Positions 24,557-32,478 of a stretch of DNA of 64,000 nucleotides are shown piece by piece. Under the pieces are notes generated by a model that worked only from the letters and a program-made list of their open reading frames with translations, was not told the DNA's origin and searched no databases. The DNA comes from JBBQYD01 sp942493075 (GTDB lineage Bacteria > Verrucomicrobiota > Verrucomicrobiia > Limisphaerales > UBA8199). Positions within the stretch are counted from its first letter, which is position 1; the number at the start of each line of letters is the position of its first letter. A program made the translations under genes and the position numbers. The stretch lies in NCBI GenBank assembly GCA_942493075.1, contig OW818681.1, forward strand, positions 4,154,001-4,218,000. The letters are read 5' to 3'.

Positions 24557-25612
24557 ATGCGACAGAAGCGACTCGGCCCAAAACAGGCGGCACGCGGGAA
24601 GAATGAGGGGGATTTGTGGGCGCATGGTTACGGTCGGGCGGCGATGGAACGGATGATGCGGATTCATCGAAAGATCGAGGATCGCGAATACCCGAACTGC
24701 ACCAAGATGTCGGCGGAGTTTGAAGTCAGCGTGCGGACGCTGAAGCGGGATATCGAGTTCATGAGGGATCGGTTGGAGTTGCCGATCGCTTTTGATGTGC
24801 CGAAGAATGGCTACTTTTTCACCAAGTCGGTGCCGCATTTCCCGAGGGTTCCCCTGACTGAACGGGAGATTGTGGGGTTGTTCGTAGCGCAAAAGACGAT
24901 CGCGCAGTATCAGGGGACTTCACTTCAGCCGGTTCTGGATTCCGCTTTCCGGAAAATGACGGCGCAATTGGATGATAGCGTGCAGTTCTCGCTTGATGGG
25001 GTGGATGAGGTGATGTCGATCCGTCCGTTTGCACCTGGGGATGCGGAGCTGGAGACGTTTGAGATCCTGACCCGAGCGGTTCGCGAGCGGCGCGTGGTGC
25101 GGTTTGTGTATCGGAAGCATGGGGAGCAGAAGCAACTGCAGAAGTGTGTGCATCCGTATCGGGTGGCTTACGTGAATAATCAGTGGACGCTTTTTGCGCG
25201 TGACCCTAAGGCGGGTGCGCTGGTGCGGAAGTTCATCCTGGCCCGGCTGAGCAAGCCGGAGTTGTCGGCGGAAAAGTTTAGCGTTTCTGAGCGGTTCGAT
25301 CTGGACAAGGAGTTGAGTGGCAGCCTGGGGGTGTTCAAGGGGAAGGATGATTACGAGGTGGTGGTGGAGTTCGATGCCTGGGGTGCGGATGATGTCCGGG
25401 GCCGGCTCTGGCATCCGAGCCAGGAGTTGACCGATCACCCAGGGGGCGGGCTTACCTTAAAGATGCGTTTGAACAGTTTGGAGGAGGTGGAGCGGTGGGT
25501 GCTCGGTTATGGGAGGCATGCGACGGTTGTGGGGCCGGCGGAGCTGAGGGAGAGGGTGCGGGGTGTGGCCAGCGATTTGGTGAAGAGGTATGGGGGAAAA
25601 GCTAAAAGCTGA
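24557..25612 (+). CDS. WYL-domain transcriptional regulator
   Basis: 351 residues. A winged helix-turn-helix at about 30-85 (SAEFEVSVRTLKRDIEFMRD) is followed by a WYL domain (about 170-235, RVVRFVYRKHGEQK, VNNQWTLFARD) and a C-terminal WCX-like region. WYL regulators such as BrxR and CapW often repress phage-defence genes until a nucleic-acid or nucleotide ligand binds (family knowledge). It is divergent from queF with 153 bases between the starts, so it probably controls the preQ0 operon and itself from that space. Confidence 0.9.
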   Translation: MRQKRLGPKQAARGKNEGDLWAHGYGRAAMERMMRIHRKIEDREYPNCTKMSAEFEVSVRTLKRDIEFMRDRLELPIAFDVPKNGYFFTKSVPHFPRVPLTEREIVGLFVAQKTIAQYQGTSLQPVLDSAFRKMTAQLDDSVQFSLDGVDEVMSIRPFAPGDAELETFEILTRAVRERRVVRFVYRKHGEQKQLQKCVHPYRVAYVNNQWTLFARDPKAGALVRKFILARLSKPELSAEKFSVSERFDLDKELSGSLGVFKGKDDYEVVVEFDAWGADDVRGRLWHPSQELTDHPGGGLTLKMRLNSLEEVERWVLGYGRHATVVGPAELRERVRGVASDLVKRYGGKAKS

Positions 25613-25790
25613 AGGCTAAGGGATGAAGGCTGAGGGCGGAAGGCTGGGGATGGACACGGACAGGCACGGACGGACACAGAGCGCGAGGGGCGGGGCGACA
25701 GTGGGCGGCACGGACTGACACGGACCTGCATGGACAGGCACACGGACGGTGGACAGTGCGACGGTAGGCAGTTCGCCAGCGGGAATGCAC
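25597..25790. repeat. Non-coding run of repeat words after the WYL gene
   Basis: Contains AAGCTGAAGGCTAAGG-type words (class C, also at 31450-31485) followed by CACGGAC/GGACAG words (class D, also near 33885-34010). No ORF here has coding character. Confidence 0.65.
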
Positions 25791-25908
25791 GGGCGGGGGC
25801 ATGGGTCCGCCTACGCTGAAGCTTCTGCGCGACACGCGGGTGCAGGGGTTGCTAACTCCTGCCAGGTGCGGACGGAGTCCGCGAAAAATTTTCCTCTGTG
25901 TCGCGGAA

Positions 25909-25940
25909 GCCGGGCCGACGGGAGGCCCGGCGAAATTTTT
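25909..25940 (+). terminator. Rho-independent terminator
   Basis: GCCGGGCC (25909-25916) pairs with GGCCCGGC (25924-25931), followed by GAAATTTTTT. It lies about 300 bases downstream of the WYL gene on the same strand and probably ends its transcript or insulates the phage element. Confidence 0.6.
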
Positions 25941-26000
25941 TGGCGTTTGGTGCCTGGTGCTGCCCACATGCGACCGCCACGGCGGGAGCCGCGCAAATCT

Positions 26001-26076
26001 GCCAAGGGGGCAGTCACCGGCTGGCAAATTAGATGCCGCACTATCCCGACGGGTCGGGAGGTGACTGCCCCTTGGC
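26001..26076. repeat. Cruciform-forming inverted repeat
   Basis: GCCAAGGGGGCAGTCACC (26001-26018) pairs with GGTGACTGCCCCTTGGC (26060-26076) apart from one extra G. Inside are TCCCGAC/GTCGGGA (26044-26059) and a short GGCA/TGCC hairpin, giving a three-branched shape. It partly overlaps the tail of the next minus-strand gene. Confidence 0.6.
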
Positions 26077-26505
26077 CAGAGTCATAGGAGGGTCGGCTCT
26101 TCGTGGTGGGTGGTGTTTGCATTCCTGAGGTTTGGCGTTCGGGTCGGTGGTGCTCGAAGTAGTTGAGAGTTCCGAGTTGAGAGTTGAAGGTTGGGCGTGG
26201 CACTCCTGCGGTTTCGCGTTTGGGTCGGTCGTATAAACCAATTCCTGGCCGCACTTGTGGCAGTGGGTCCAACCACTGCCAGCGGGATACCAGTTGATGC
26301 CGCACTGGGCGTGCCCGGGCGGGTGCTTTGCCCGGTAGGCGGCCTGGCGTGCGAGGCGGCGGGAGAGCTTTTCGAATTCCTTTTTTCGTTTGGCCTCGAC
26401 CTTTGCTTGAAGGGCGTCCGCCTTCGCCTGGCTACGGCGCGACAAGGCGGCTTGCTCGGCGTCGCGTATGTGCTGTTCGAAAGGGAGGAAGGTTTGGGAG
26501 TTCAT
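26041..26505 (-). CDS. Small zinc-ribbon-like accessory protein
   Basis: 154 residues from ATG 26505. A coiled, Lys/Arg-rich N-terminal half (AKADALQAKVEAKRKKEFEK) is followed by a ribbon with AQCGINW and THCHKCGQELVY. The C-terminal third is repetitive: TTDPNAKPQEC appears twice (once as STTDPNAKPQEC), separated by a class A repeat word (QPSTLNSELST). The function is unknown; the first of the leftward accessory genes from the phage side is at 28125 and this is the last. The tail may be repeat-derived and not conserved. Confidence 0.55.
   Translation of the reverse strand: MNSQTFLPFEQHIRDAEQAALSRRSQAKADALQAKVEAKRKKEFEKLSRRLARQAAYRAKHPPGHAQCGINWYPAGSGWTHCHKCGQELVYTTDPNAKPQECHAQPSTLNSELSTTSSTTDPNAKPQECKHHPPRRADPPMTLAKGQSPPDPSG
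26161..26194. repeat. Class A repeat word
   Basis: AGTTGAGAGTTCCGAGTTGA and continuation, in frame inside the 26041-26505 gene between two copies of a TTDPNAKPQEC-coding unit. Confidence 0.7.
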
Positions 26506-26581
26506 AGGGGTGTGGTGACTGGATTGACCGGATTGACGGGATTTAAGGGCTCGAGCGTAGGAACACATGAGAGAGTTGAGC

Positions 26582-26610
26582 GGGGAGGCGGCTTGCGAGA
26601 CCGCCTCCCC
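26582..26610. repeat. REP-like palindrome / possible terminator
   Basis: GGGGAGGCGG pairs with CCGCCTCCCC across a 9-nt loop, just beyond the stop of the gene at 26624. Similar hairpins occur at 27641, 33025 and 47233. Confidence 0.5.
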
Positions 26611-26623
26611 TGCCCCGTTGCGT

Positions 26624-27079
26624 TTAGTCTTCGTCGGGTAGCATGACGGTGATGGCCGGGGCTGGGTTGTCGATGTCGAGCGGGCCTGCGGTGGCGATCA
26701 GCTTTGTCAGGCGGGCGGGTTTGTTATCGGAGTTGCGGACGTAAAGCGCCACAGGGAGCCTTCGGCTGGTTGATGGTTGAGTGTTGAAAGTTGAATGTTT
26801 CAGGATGGCAAAGCGGAGCATCCAAACGACGTCCCACAAGCGGCCGGCTTCATCTTGGGCAGTCACTCCAGGCGGAACGGCAACGCATTCTTCATAAACT
26901 CCGCGTGTGATGAAGACGGGGAAGCGGATACCGGCTTCCTGTGCGGTCTTGGTGACGTCGATTTGGAAGCCGTCGGCGATGGCCTGGGCGCGGGTGTAGG
27001 TGTAGATGAGTTCAAAGTTGAAGGTTGAAGGTTGATCGTCCGGATCACTAAGGGGCGGTTGAGGGTCTTGAGAGTTCAT
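26624..27079 (-). CDS. DUF6573-like accessory protein
   Basis: 151 residues. The core IYTYTRAQAIADGFQIDV, then TKTAQEAGIRFPVFIT, matches the DUF6573 family found in plasmids and prophages; the biochemical role is unknown. Two class A repeat words are inserted in frame (QPSTFNFEL near residue 17 and HSTFNTQPST near residue 95). It lies 19 bases after the RadC-like gene in a leftward operon. Confidence 0.75.
   Translation of the reverse strand: MNSQDPQPPLSDPDDQPSTFNFELIYTYTRAQAIADGFQIDVTKTAQEAGIRFPVFITRGVYEECVAVPPGVTAQDEAGRLWDVVWMLRFAILKHSTFNTQPSTSRRLPVALYVRNSDNKPARLTKLIATAGPLDIDNPAPAITVMLPDED
26769..26800. repeat. Class A repeat word
   Basis: TTGATGGTTGAGTGTTGAAA and continuation, translated as HSTFNTQPST within the DUF6573-like protein. 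Confidence 0.7.
27010..27036. repeat. Class A repeat word
   Basis: GTTCAAAGTTGAAGGTTGAA and continuation, translated as QPSTFNFEL near the N-terminus of the DUF6573-like protein. Confidence 0.7.
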
Positions 27080-27098
27080 AGAGGGGATTGGTTAGGGG

Positions 27099-27620
27099 TT
27101 AGGCGTAGAAGTAGCCGAGTTCGCGCAAGCTGGCGTGGCCGGGGTTTCCCATGATGACATGATCGAGGACTTCGACTTTGAGGAGCTGTCCCGAGCGGAT
27201 AAGGTCGCGCGTGACTTTGATGTCAGCTTCGCTTGGGGTGGGTTCTCCGCTCGGGTGGTTGTGCATGAGGACAAGCGCGGCGGCGGAAGTCATGACGGCA
27301 AGGCGGAACACGGTGACTGGATGAACCAAGAGGGTGTCATGAGTGCCCATGGTGACGATTTGATGGGCCTTAATCCGATGACGGGTGTTGAGTAACAACA
27401 CGGTGAAGCATTCGCATTCGGGGTTGAAATAAGGGTTGGGAGTGACATGGAGGCGCCAGTAGTCGGCGGCTTTCTGCGGAGTGTCGCAGATCTGCAGGGT
27501 TTCTGGCGTGGGGCATTCGCGGAGCGGGACAACCTTATACTCGTGAGGCTGCGCTGCGAATTGGAACGGCTTAACAATGTCGTCCAGGCCGGGGAGTTGG
27601 GGAGTAAAAGCGGTGTTCAT
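27099..27620 (-). CDS. RadC-like JAB-domain protein
   Basis: 173 residues ending in the RadC/JAB metalloprotease-like fold: HNHPSGEPTPSEAD is the metal motif, preceded by LNTRHRIKAHQIVTMGT. It is shorter than chromosomal RadC and lacks its N-terminal HhH, as is usual for copies on mobile elements. The function is unsettled despite the old DNA-repair name. It belongs to the leftward accessory operon. Confidence 0.9.
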   Translation of the reverse strand: MNTAFTPQLPGLDDIVKPFQFAAQPHEYKVVPLRECPTPETLQICDTPQKAADYWRLHVTPNPYFNPECECFTVLLLNTRHRIKAHQIVTMGTHDTLLVHPVTVFRLAVMTSAAALVLMHNHPSGEPTPSEADIKVTRDLIRSGQLLKVEVLDHVIMGNPGHASLRELGYFYA

Positions 27621-27640
27621 GTGAATAATTGATTAAGAGA

Positions 27641-27661
27641 GGCTGCCTCAGCGAGGCAGCC
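27641..27661. repeat. REP-like palindrome followed by CTACC
   Basis: GGCTGCCTC-agc-GAGGCAGCC, then CTACCTT, between the RadC-like gene and its downstream neighbour. It belongs to the same hairpin family as 33025-33046 and 47233-47254. Confidence 0.55.
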
Positions 27662-27672
27662 CTACCTTAAAA

Positions 27673-28125
27673 TCAGGCGGCTTGGAGGTCGTTTGCGGTG
27701 CGGGCGGCCGTGGCCATGTGGCTGCCGTATTTTTCGCGGGGGTCCTGGTTCGAGCCGGTGCTGAACTGGCCGCAAGGGTGCTGCCAGCATTTGCGGATGT
27801 TGTTCCAGTGGAATCCGAACTGGGAGAGCTGTCCGCGGAGTTGCTCGGCGGGCTGCTCGGGGAAGGTGACCCAGACCCACTTGCCTACTACTTCGGCAAG
27901 CTCGTAGGCCTGGGGAAGCCACTCGCGAAGCATGCCCAGGACTTCATCGGTGGGGAGAGTGCGGTTGGCCTCGCGCTGTTCGAAGTTCACGTAAGGCCGG
28001 GGGCGTTTGCCATGGGCCGTTTGCTGCTGGTGTTGGCTGTTTCCGCTAGACTGCTCGGGACGGAAGCTGAGCCCTGAAACTGCTGTTCTGTTTTCTGTTT
28101 GTTTGTTGTTGGATTTAGTTTTCAT
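27673..28125 (-). CDS. Conserved mobile-element protein of unknown function
   Basis: 150 residues from ATG 28125, preceded by AAAAAAAAACACC rather than a clear Shine-Dalgarno site. The conserved C-terminal part has LPQAYELAEVVGKWVWVTF and FGFHWNNIRKCWQHPCG, which looks like a compact alpha/beta DNA- or nucleotide-related fold; I cannot name it. A low-complexity Asn/Gln-rich N-terminus precedes it. First gene of the leftward accessory operon. Confidence 0.7.
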   Translation of the reverse strand: MKTKSNNKQTENRTAVSGLSFRPEQSSGNSQHQQQTAHGKRPRPYVNFEQREANRTLPTDEVLGMLREWLPQAYELAEVVGKWVWVTFPEQPAEQLRGQLSQFGFHWNNIRKCWQHPCGQFSTGSNQDPREKYGSHMATAARTANDLQAA

Positions 28126-28336
28126 GGTGTTTTTTTTTGTGGTGTAGCGGCTTTGCTCCGCTTGCTGCTCGGTCCGGTCTTTCGCCCTTTCACCCCTTGG
28201 CACGCGCATTAGGGCGGCACGCGGGAGTAATCTTCAGAGGGCACCGCGGTTTTTGCCCCCTAATGAGAAAGCGGGCGGTGAAGGGCGAGAGACTGGACCA
28301 CCTTGCAGCAGAGGGAGCACACCGCAAAAAAACACC
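28126..28336. promoter_or_regulatory. Divergent control region with long imperfect inverted repeat
   Basis: Between leftward and rightward genes, 28126-28214 and 28258-28336 are imperfect inverted copies. Matched blocks from outside in are GGTGTTTTTTTT, GCTCC, TGCTGC, GGTCCRGTCT-YTCGCCC-TTCACC and CATTAGGG. Each arm would place the same signal upstream of one of two divergent transcripts. No other gene is seen in 28210-28544. Confidence 0.55.
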
Positions 28337-28544
28337 TGAAGAACCTAACAAACTTCAGAAAAGAGAGCGGGCAGAGTGGAGGCGGAGCCCGATTCTGAAG
28401 CTTCGAACAAGGTGAGCTGATCAAAGGTGTTCGGGAAAGAGGGTGAATAAGTTTTATTACGGAGTGTCATTGGATGTCACACCGGGTGGGGTATCGTGGG
28501 CTCAAATACCAGAAAAGCTGGAAGTCTGAGAACCAACTAATGAT

Positions 28545-28808
28545 ATGAAACCGACCAATAGAGGAACACCAACCAGAAGCCCGGAAACCAGTGACCGGCG
28601 GCAGGAGCAGACGCCTGAACAATGGTGGGCGGGATTGAGTCTGTCCGAACGGAGAGCCGTGCAGATGCTTGGAGGGATGATCGAGGAGGTAACGGAAAAG
28701 GCGTGGATTGATATCCGCCGGGAGGGCGGAGTTGTTCGTGTGCGGTTCCTTGAAATCATGCACCCGCCAAGGCCGGGCAGTCTCAGAAGGAGGGTGATGG
28801 GTTCATAG
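28545..28808 (+). CDS. Small unknown protein
   Basis: 87 residues with a charged N-terminus and a helical middle (WWAGLSLSERRAVQML). No family recognised and no clear ribosome site. It is the first rightward ORF after the control region. Confidence 0.45.
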   Translation: MKPTNRGTPTRSPETSDRRQEQTPEQWWAGLSLSERRAVQMLGGMIEEVTEKAWIDIRREGGVVRVRFLEIMHPPRPGSLRRRVMGS

Positions 28809-28921
28809 CCGGACCGTGAGCATCGAGAAATGAGAATTGCCGAACGCAGGGAGTTGAGGAGTTGGGTGGGGGTGAGGGATGCTCCTTCTGAAACTGGCGT
28901 GCGGCGCATCCCGAGGTCCTT

Positions 28922-30115
28922 ATGTCTAGCCTCATTCAAAAGCGGTTTACGAATCCGGAGACGTTCCGGAAGATCCGCCCGGACTTGCTCTGGGCGTGGC
29001 TGAAACAATCGGAGGGGTATTTCAACAAGCGCGGGCTGGTGCTGCCAGCGAGTGGCGAGAGCCTGGGTGCGGATGCGTTTAGTCCGCGACTCGATTATGA
29101 CGGGCTGGCGCGCGTGTTCATGGAGCCGACTGCAGATATGCCGAGCGAGTTGGTGGAGGGTCTGCACATGGTGCATGAGATGGGGAGGCCGGCGCGGGTG
29201 GATCGGATGCTCCAGGAGGCCTGCAGGAGCGGACTCGACTTGGGCCTGGGCGAGGACGCGACGCCGGCGGATATCGCCGTGAAGTTGCTTTTGCTGGATC
29301 CGAAGGCTTTGGAGGATCTGTGCAACTGCGACGTGATGACGCGGCGACGGAGCTTCGAATACTTCACAACGGATGCGGTGCCGGTGCCACAGTTTGAAGG
29401 GCCTACGCTGGAACAGTTGCGATTGCTGGAGGAGAAACTGAACGCGTTTTACGTGGCGTATCGACGTGGTGGCGGGACGAGGGTGTTTTCTTATTGTCAC
29501 CAGAAAGTGGGGCAGCCTAGCCCGGAATGGTTGTTTCTCGTGCGGCATGGGGGCTTGTTCCGAAGGGAGGAAGCAATGGAGAACGGTGAGCCGACAGCGG
29601 TGGTGTACCGTCCGAGGAAGTATGCCGTGCTGAAATATGACGTGAGTCGCGGGGAGATGGGTGTCTGCTGTGGGGAAAGCCGCGAGCGAAAAATCCTACT
29701 GAAGCTGTTTGGGAAGGTGCTTTTCGGGCGGGACAATTTCTTTCCGGGCACAGCGAAGTTTGATCTGGGACCGCTGATCGCCCGGGGACGCGCGGCGCTT
29801 GCGTGGGCTGATGTGCCGCCGATCGAACAGGTGCGTTTGACGGACCTGGAGTTTTACCGGCGAGAGGCACCCTGGCGGCGAGTGATTCAGCAGGCGGAGG
29901 ATTTGTTTTCGTTGATCGAGCATGGAGAGCTTTGCTGGCCGCGTGATGTAGCAGAGATCACGAGTGCGACTTTCACGGTGAAGTTTTCGCGGCAGAGCCG
30001 AGCACGGCGAGTGACGATCGTGCCGTGCAATAGGGCGCTGTATTCACGCGATGAGGATAGTCCGATCCTGGAGCGGTGGATGGCTGCACGGGGATTAATT
30101 CAACCGCTCAATTAG
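28922..30115 (+). CDS. Unknown conserved protein, 397 aa
   Basis: Start ATG at 28922 with GAGG six bases upstream. The protein is soluble with scattered Cys (CNCD, YCHQ, VCCGE) and no motif I can identify. C-terminal WPRDVAEITSATFTVKF suggests a beta-rich end. It is followed by another unknown 415-aa gene; the two probably form a unit that opens the rightward block. It could be a replication initiator or regulator, but nothing in the sequence proves it. Confidence 0.7.
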   Translation: MSSLIQKRFTNPETFRKIRPDLLWAWLKQSEGYFNKRGLVLPASGESLGADAFSPRLDYDGLARVFMEPTADMPSELVEGLHMVHEMGRPARVDRMLQEACRSGLDLGLGEDATPADIAVKLLLLDPKALEDLCNCDVMTRRRSFEYFTTDAVPVPQFEGPTLEQLRLLEEKLNAFYVAYRRGGGTRVFSYCHQKVGQPSPEWLFLVRHGGLFRREEAMENGEPTAVVYRPRKYAVLKYDVSRGEMGVCCGESRERKILLKLFGKVLFGRDNFFPGTAKFDLGPLIARGRAALAWADVPPIEQVRLTDLEFYRREAPWRRVIQQAEDLFSLIEHGELCWPRDVAEITSATFTVKFSRQSRARRVTIVPCNRALYSRDEDSPILERWMAARGLIQPLN

Positions 30116-30200
30116 TTGATGGTTGAGAGTTGAGGGATCAGGGAGCGGAAGGGTTGAAGGGGCTAGCCGAACTAACTGGTCGAAAGTTGAAGGTTGAAGG
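30114..30200. repeat. Class A repeat words, intergenic
   Basis: AGTTGATGGTTGAGAGTTGA at 30114 and AAAGTTGAAGGTTGAAGGAG at 30183. The second merges into the Shine-Dalgarno site of the following gene, so the repeat has supplied a ribosome-binding sequence. Confidence 0.65.
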
Positions 30201-30209
30201 AGGACAGGC

Positions 30210-31457
30210 ATGAAACTGGAAGCCGAAGGCGGGTATGAACAACCTGATCGAGAGCGGAATCGGGGAAGGAAGGTGAATTTTTGGAGTGGGTTGGAGGGAA
30301 TGTCGTCTGGTGTGGGGTTGATGGCGGATTGGGAGTTTAGGCTGGGAGCATCGGTGGAGGTGATCCGTCCATTCCTGGAGGTGACTGGGGAACGGTCGGA
30401 GACACTCCCCTGCCCTGCAGTTGCATCGTGCGGGTGCCGGCATGCTGTCAGGGAGACGCGCCGGGGTGAGTTGGTGGCGGCTTGTTGCTGTGAGGAGGAT
30501 TGTGGGACTTACCTGATCGAGGCTGCGGATGTTCTATTTCACGGAATCAATCAGGAGCTGTTCGGACGCGCAATCTGCCAAGGGCTGGGGTTTGAAGAGC
30601 CGGGCGCGGCGGCATACGTGAGCCGTGGGTTGCGAGAGATTGGCAGATACGCGGCTGTGGCGGTGCCAGTGTATTTCAGCATGGAGGATTCGACTGGGCT
30701 GCTGCGGGAGATTGCAAAGATGCTTGGCCAACGAGAGGGTCCGTTTCTGGTGCTGACTCCAACTGGGCGCAGTTGGGGCGGCGAAGTGGAGGTCCTGGCA
30801 CGGCCGCATGCGGGCGGGCACGTGGCGCTGTCGAGTGTGATTGCTCATGAGCAATGCGGCATGGGAAAGATGGAACGGACTGGACAGATGAACCATGCGG
30901 TGTTCCGGGCGAATGGGATGCTTGAGCCGATGCTGCGGGAGTTCGGAAGAAAGATCGCCTCCCTGCGCGATGCCGGGGGGACGCTGCGGAGTATTCACCG
31001 GGAGATCGCAGCGGTGCGGAGCGAGTATGTGGAGCTGCGAAGCGCGAAACAGCAGCTTGAGAAGTTGCTGGGAGAAGGATTGTTGGCATTCGCGCGGAAG
31101 GTGGATGCAACGTCGTTCAAGGTGGTGTGCACCGTTCTGGCCGAGGGCGATGTGGCTAAGGCGAGTCGAACGCTGGGAATGCCTGATGGCTCGGTGCGAT
31201 CGCTGATGCGGAGGTGGAACGGGATGGGCAAGGAATACCGAATGATGCTTGAGATGGTGCGCTGGAGAAAAAGAACGGGGCTCAAAGAGGCGGTTCCGCT
31301 CAAGAACCATGTGTTGCTCGGCGAGACGAAGAACTCGGATTATCCCGAGGTGATGGCTGATCTGCTGGAAAAGGTGACGGAAATGAGTGGCGAGAACTGG
31401 CAGGAAAAGGCTGACGAACTTGAGGAAATGCTAAGGGAGATGACGGGGAAAGGCTGA
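30210..31457 (+). CDS. Unknown protein with C-terminal helix-turn-helix, 415 aa
   Basis: AAGGAGG lies a few bases before ATG 30210. The N-terminal third has a Cys cluster (CPAVASCGCRH, ACCCEEDC) that may bind metal. After a coiled-coil-like helix (SIHREIAAVRSEYVELRSAK), the C-terminal part has a convincing helix-turn-helix (DVAKASRTLGMPDGSVRSLM). It is probably a DNA-binding protein of the element. No family name can be given. Confidence 0.65.
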   Translation: MKLEAEGGYEQPDRERNRGRKVNFWSGLEGMSSGVGLMADWEFRLGASVEVIRPFLEVTGERSETLPCPAVASCGCRHAVRETRRGELVAACCCEEDCGTYLIEAADVLFHGINQELFGRAICQGLGFEEPGAAAYVSRGLREIGRYAAVAVPVYFSMEDSTGLLREIAKMLGQREGPFLVLTPTGRSWGGEVEVLARPHAGGHVALSSVIAHEQCGMGKMERTGQMNHAVFRANGMLEPMLREFGRKIASLRDAGGTLRSIHREIAAVRSEYVELRSAKQQLEKLLGEGLLAFARKVDATSFKVVCTVLAEGDVAKASRTLGMPDGSVRSLMRRWNGMGKEYRMMLEMVRWRKRTGLKEAVPLKNHVLLGETKNSDYPEVMADLLEKVTEMSGENWQEKADELEEMLREMTGKG

Positions 31458-31515
31458 AGGCTAAAGGCTAAAGGCTGAAGGGGGACAGTGCGGCAGTGCG
31501 CCAGTGCGACTGGGG
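31450..31515. repeat. Class C and D repeat words
   Basis: GGCTGAAGGCTAAAGGCTAA followed by CAGTGCGGCAGTGCGCCAGT, repeating words found at 25597-25790. Non-coding spacer between convergent genes. Confidence 0.6.
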
Positions 31516-31529
31516 GCGCCTGACTTTTG

Positions 31530-31838
31530 TTAAGCTAACTTGTCGTTGACTCTGCCGGGTAACCGGCGGATTGAACTCCAGTATTCTTCCCTGACATCAT
31601 CATCAATTTCAATCGGGCTGCGGCCTCCGTAAAGCCTATCACTGCCATCTTTCTTCGGACCTGAAATCCAATAGTCCTCGCCGGATTCGAGATCGTAATA
31701 GTTGGACTTGAAACCAGCTCCTTTGAGGCTCTGAAATTTCTTACCACCATAGTAAAGAGTGCGGCCCGTCTTTGAGAAGGTGACACGGCCGATTCGAGCG
31801 GAGCCAGCCAGGTCGCCTGCTTTGCACTCGATGTACAT
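31530..31838 (-). CDS. Small conserved protein, lone minus-strand gene in the phage block
   Basis: 102 residues from the internal ATG 31838; the frame extends to 31994 but the extension is low-complexity. The core (IECKAGDLAGSARIGRV, FSKTGRTLYYGGKKF, SGEDYWISGPKKDGSDRLYGG) is a compact beta protein seen as a stand-alone gene in many genomes; its function is not known. It is opposite to all neighbours, as expected of a moron-type gene with its own promoter. Confidence 0.7.
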   Translation of the reverse strand: MYIECKAGDLAGSARIGRVTFSKTGRTLYYGGKKFQSLKGAGFKSNYYDLESGEDYWISGPKKDGSDRLYGGRSPIEIDDDVREEYWSSIRRLPGRVNDKLA

Positions 31839-32133
31839 GATGCGCCCGGCATTGGCGGCGCTCTTCTTTGTGGGTGCAGAGCCGATTCCGCTGCCCTGAG
31901 CGCCACTCTCCATCACCTCGGCCAAGGCGGCTGCTTTCCTGGTTGGACCTTTAGGCATGCTCCATGGTTTAACGAATCGGAGCGTTGTAGGCAATGCTGT
32001 TCAGTTAACGCTTCACGAACTCCAAACGATTTTTTAAACGATTTTTTCAAAAATCGTTAACGGCTGGTTAGCAGGAAGTTGGCTTCAAATTTCGACCGTT
32101 TTTTCGGGTTTCCAAACGATTTCCGGTAAGGGT

Positions 32134-32478
32134 GTGAAGAGCAATGCAGAAAGTAAAAGGCAAAAAGGAGCGGGCGACACCAATGCACGCCGCGACGGAT
32201 ATCAGATGACGGAGGCTGGGGCGCGGGTATTGGTGGGTCGGCTCGGCCTGGCAATGGCGTTGGGGGTTTCTCTCCGAACTGTAGATCGAATGCTCGCCTG
32301 CGGCGACATCGTCCCGGTGAGGCTTCGAGGGTTGGTTCGGTTCTATGTACCCGATGTAGTGCAGTCGCTGAGCGAAAGCTCGGATGTGCGCAAGCATGGA
32401 AGGAAAGCGGTGGACGGTGGGCGGTGGACTGTGGCCGGTAAGGAAGCGGCGGTGGAAGGAGGGATTAAGGGAGTATGA
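32134..32478 (+). CDS. Excisionase/MerR-like helix-turn-helix protein
   Basis: 114 residues from GTG 32134, or 90 from ATG 32206. LGLAMALGVSLRTVDRMLACGDIVPVRLRG is a MerR/AlpA-type helix-turn-helix. Such proteins act as excisionases or early activators in phages and satellites. The C-terminal tail is made of a class D repeat word. Its TGA overlaps the start of the RuvC-like gene. Confidence 0.7.
   Translation: MKSNAESKRQKGAGDTNARRDGYQMTEAGARVLVGRLGLAMALGVSLRTVDRMLACGDIVPVRLRGLVRFYVPDVVQSLSESSDVRKHGRKAVDGGRWTVAGKEAAVEGGIKGV

Noticed and set aside
24404..24892. Extension of QueF to a 309-residue protein.
   Set aside because: The extra 163 residues lie in the divergent promoter region and on the WYL gene's opposite strand; the short QueF length from ATG 24403 matches the family.
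25602..26027. ORFs across the spacer after the WYL gene.
   Set aside because: They translate repeat words and terminator stems and show no protein-like composition.
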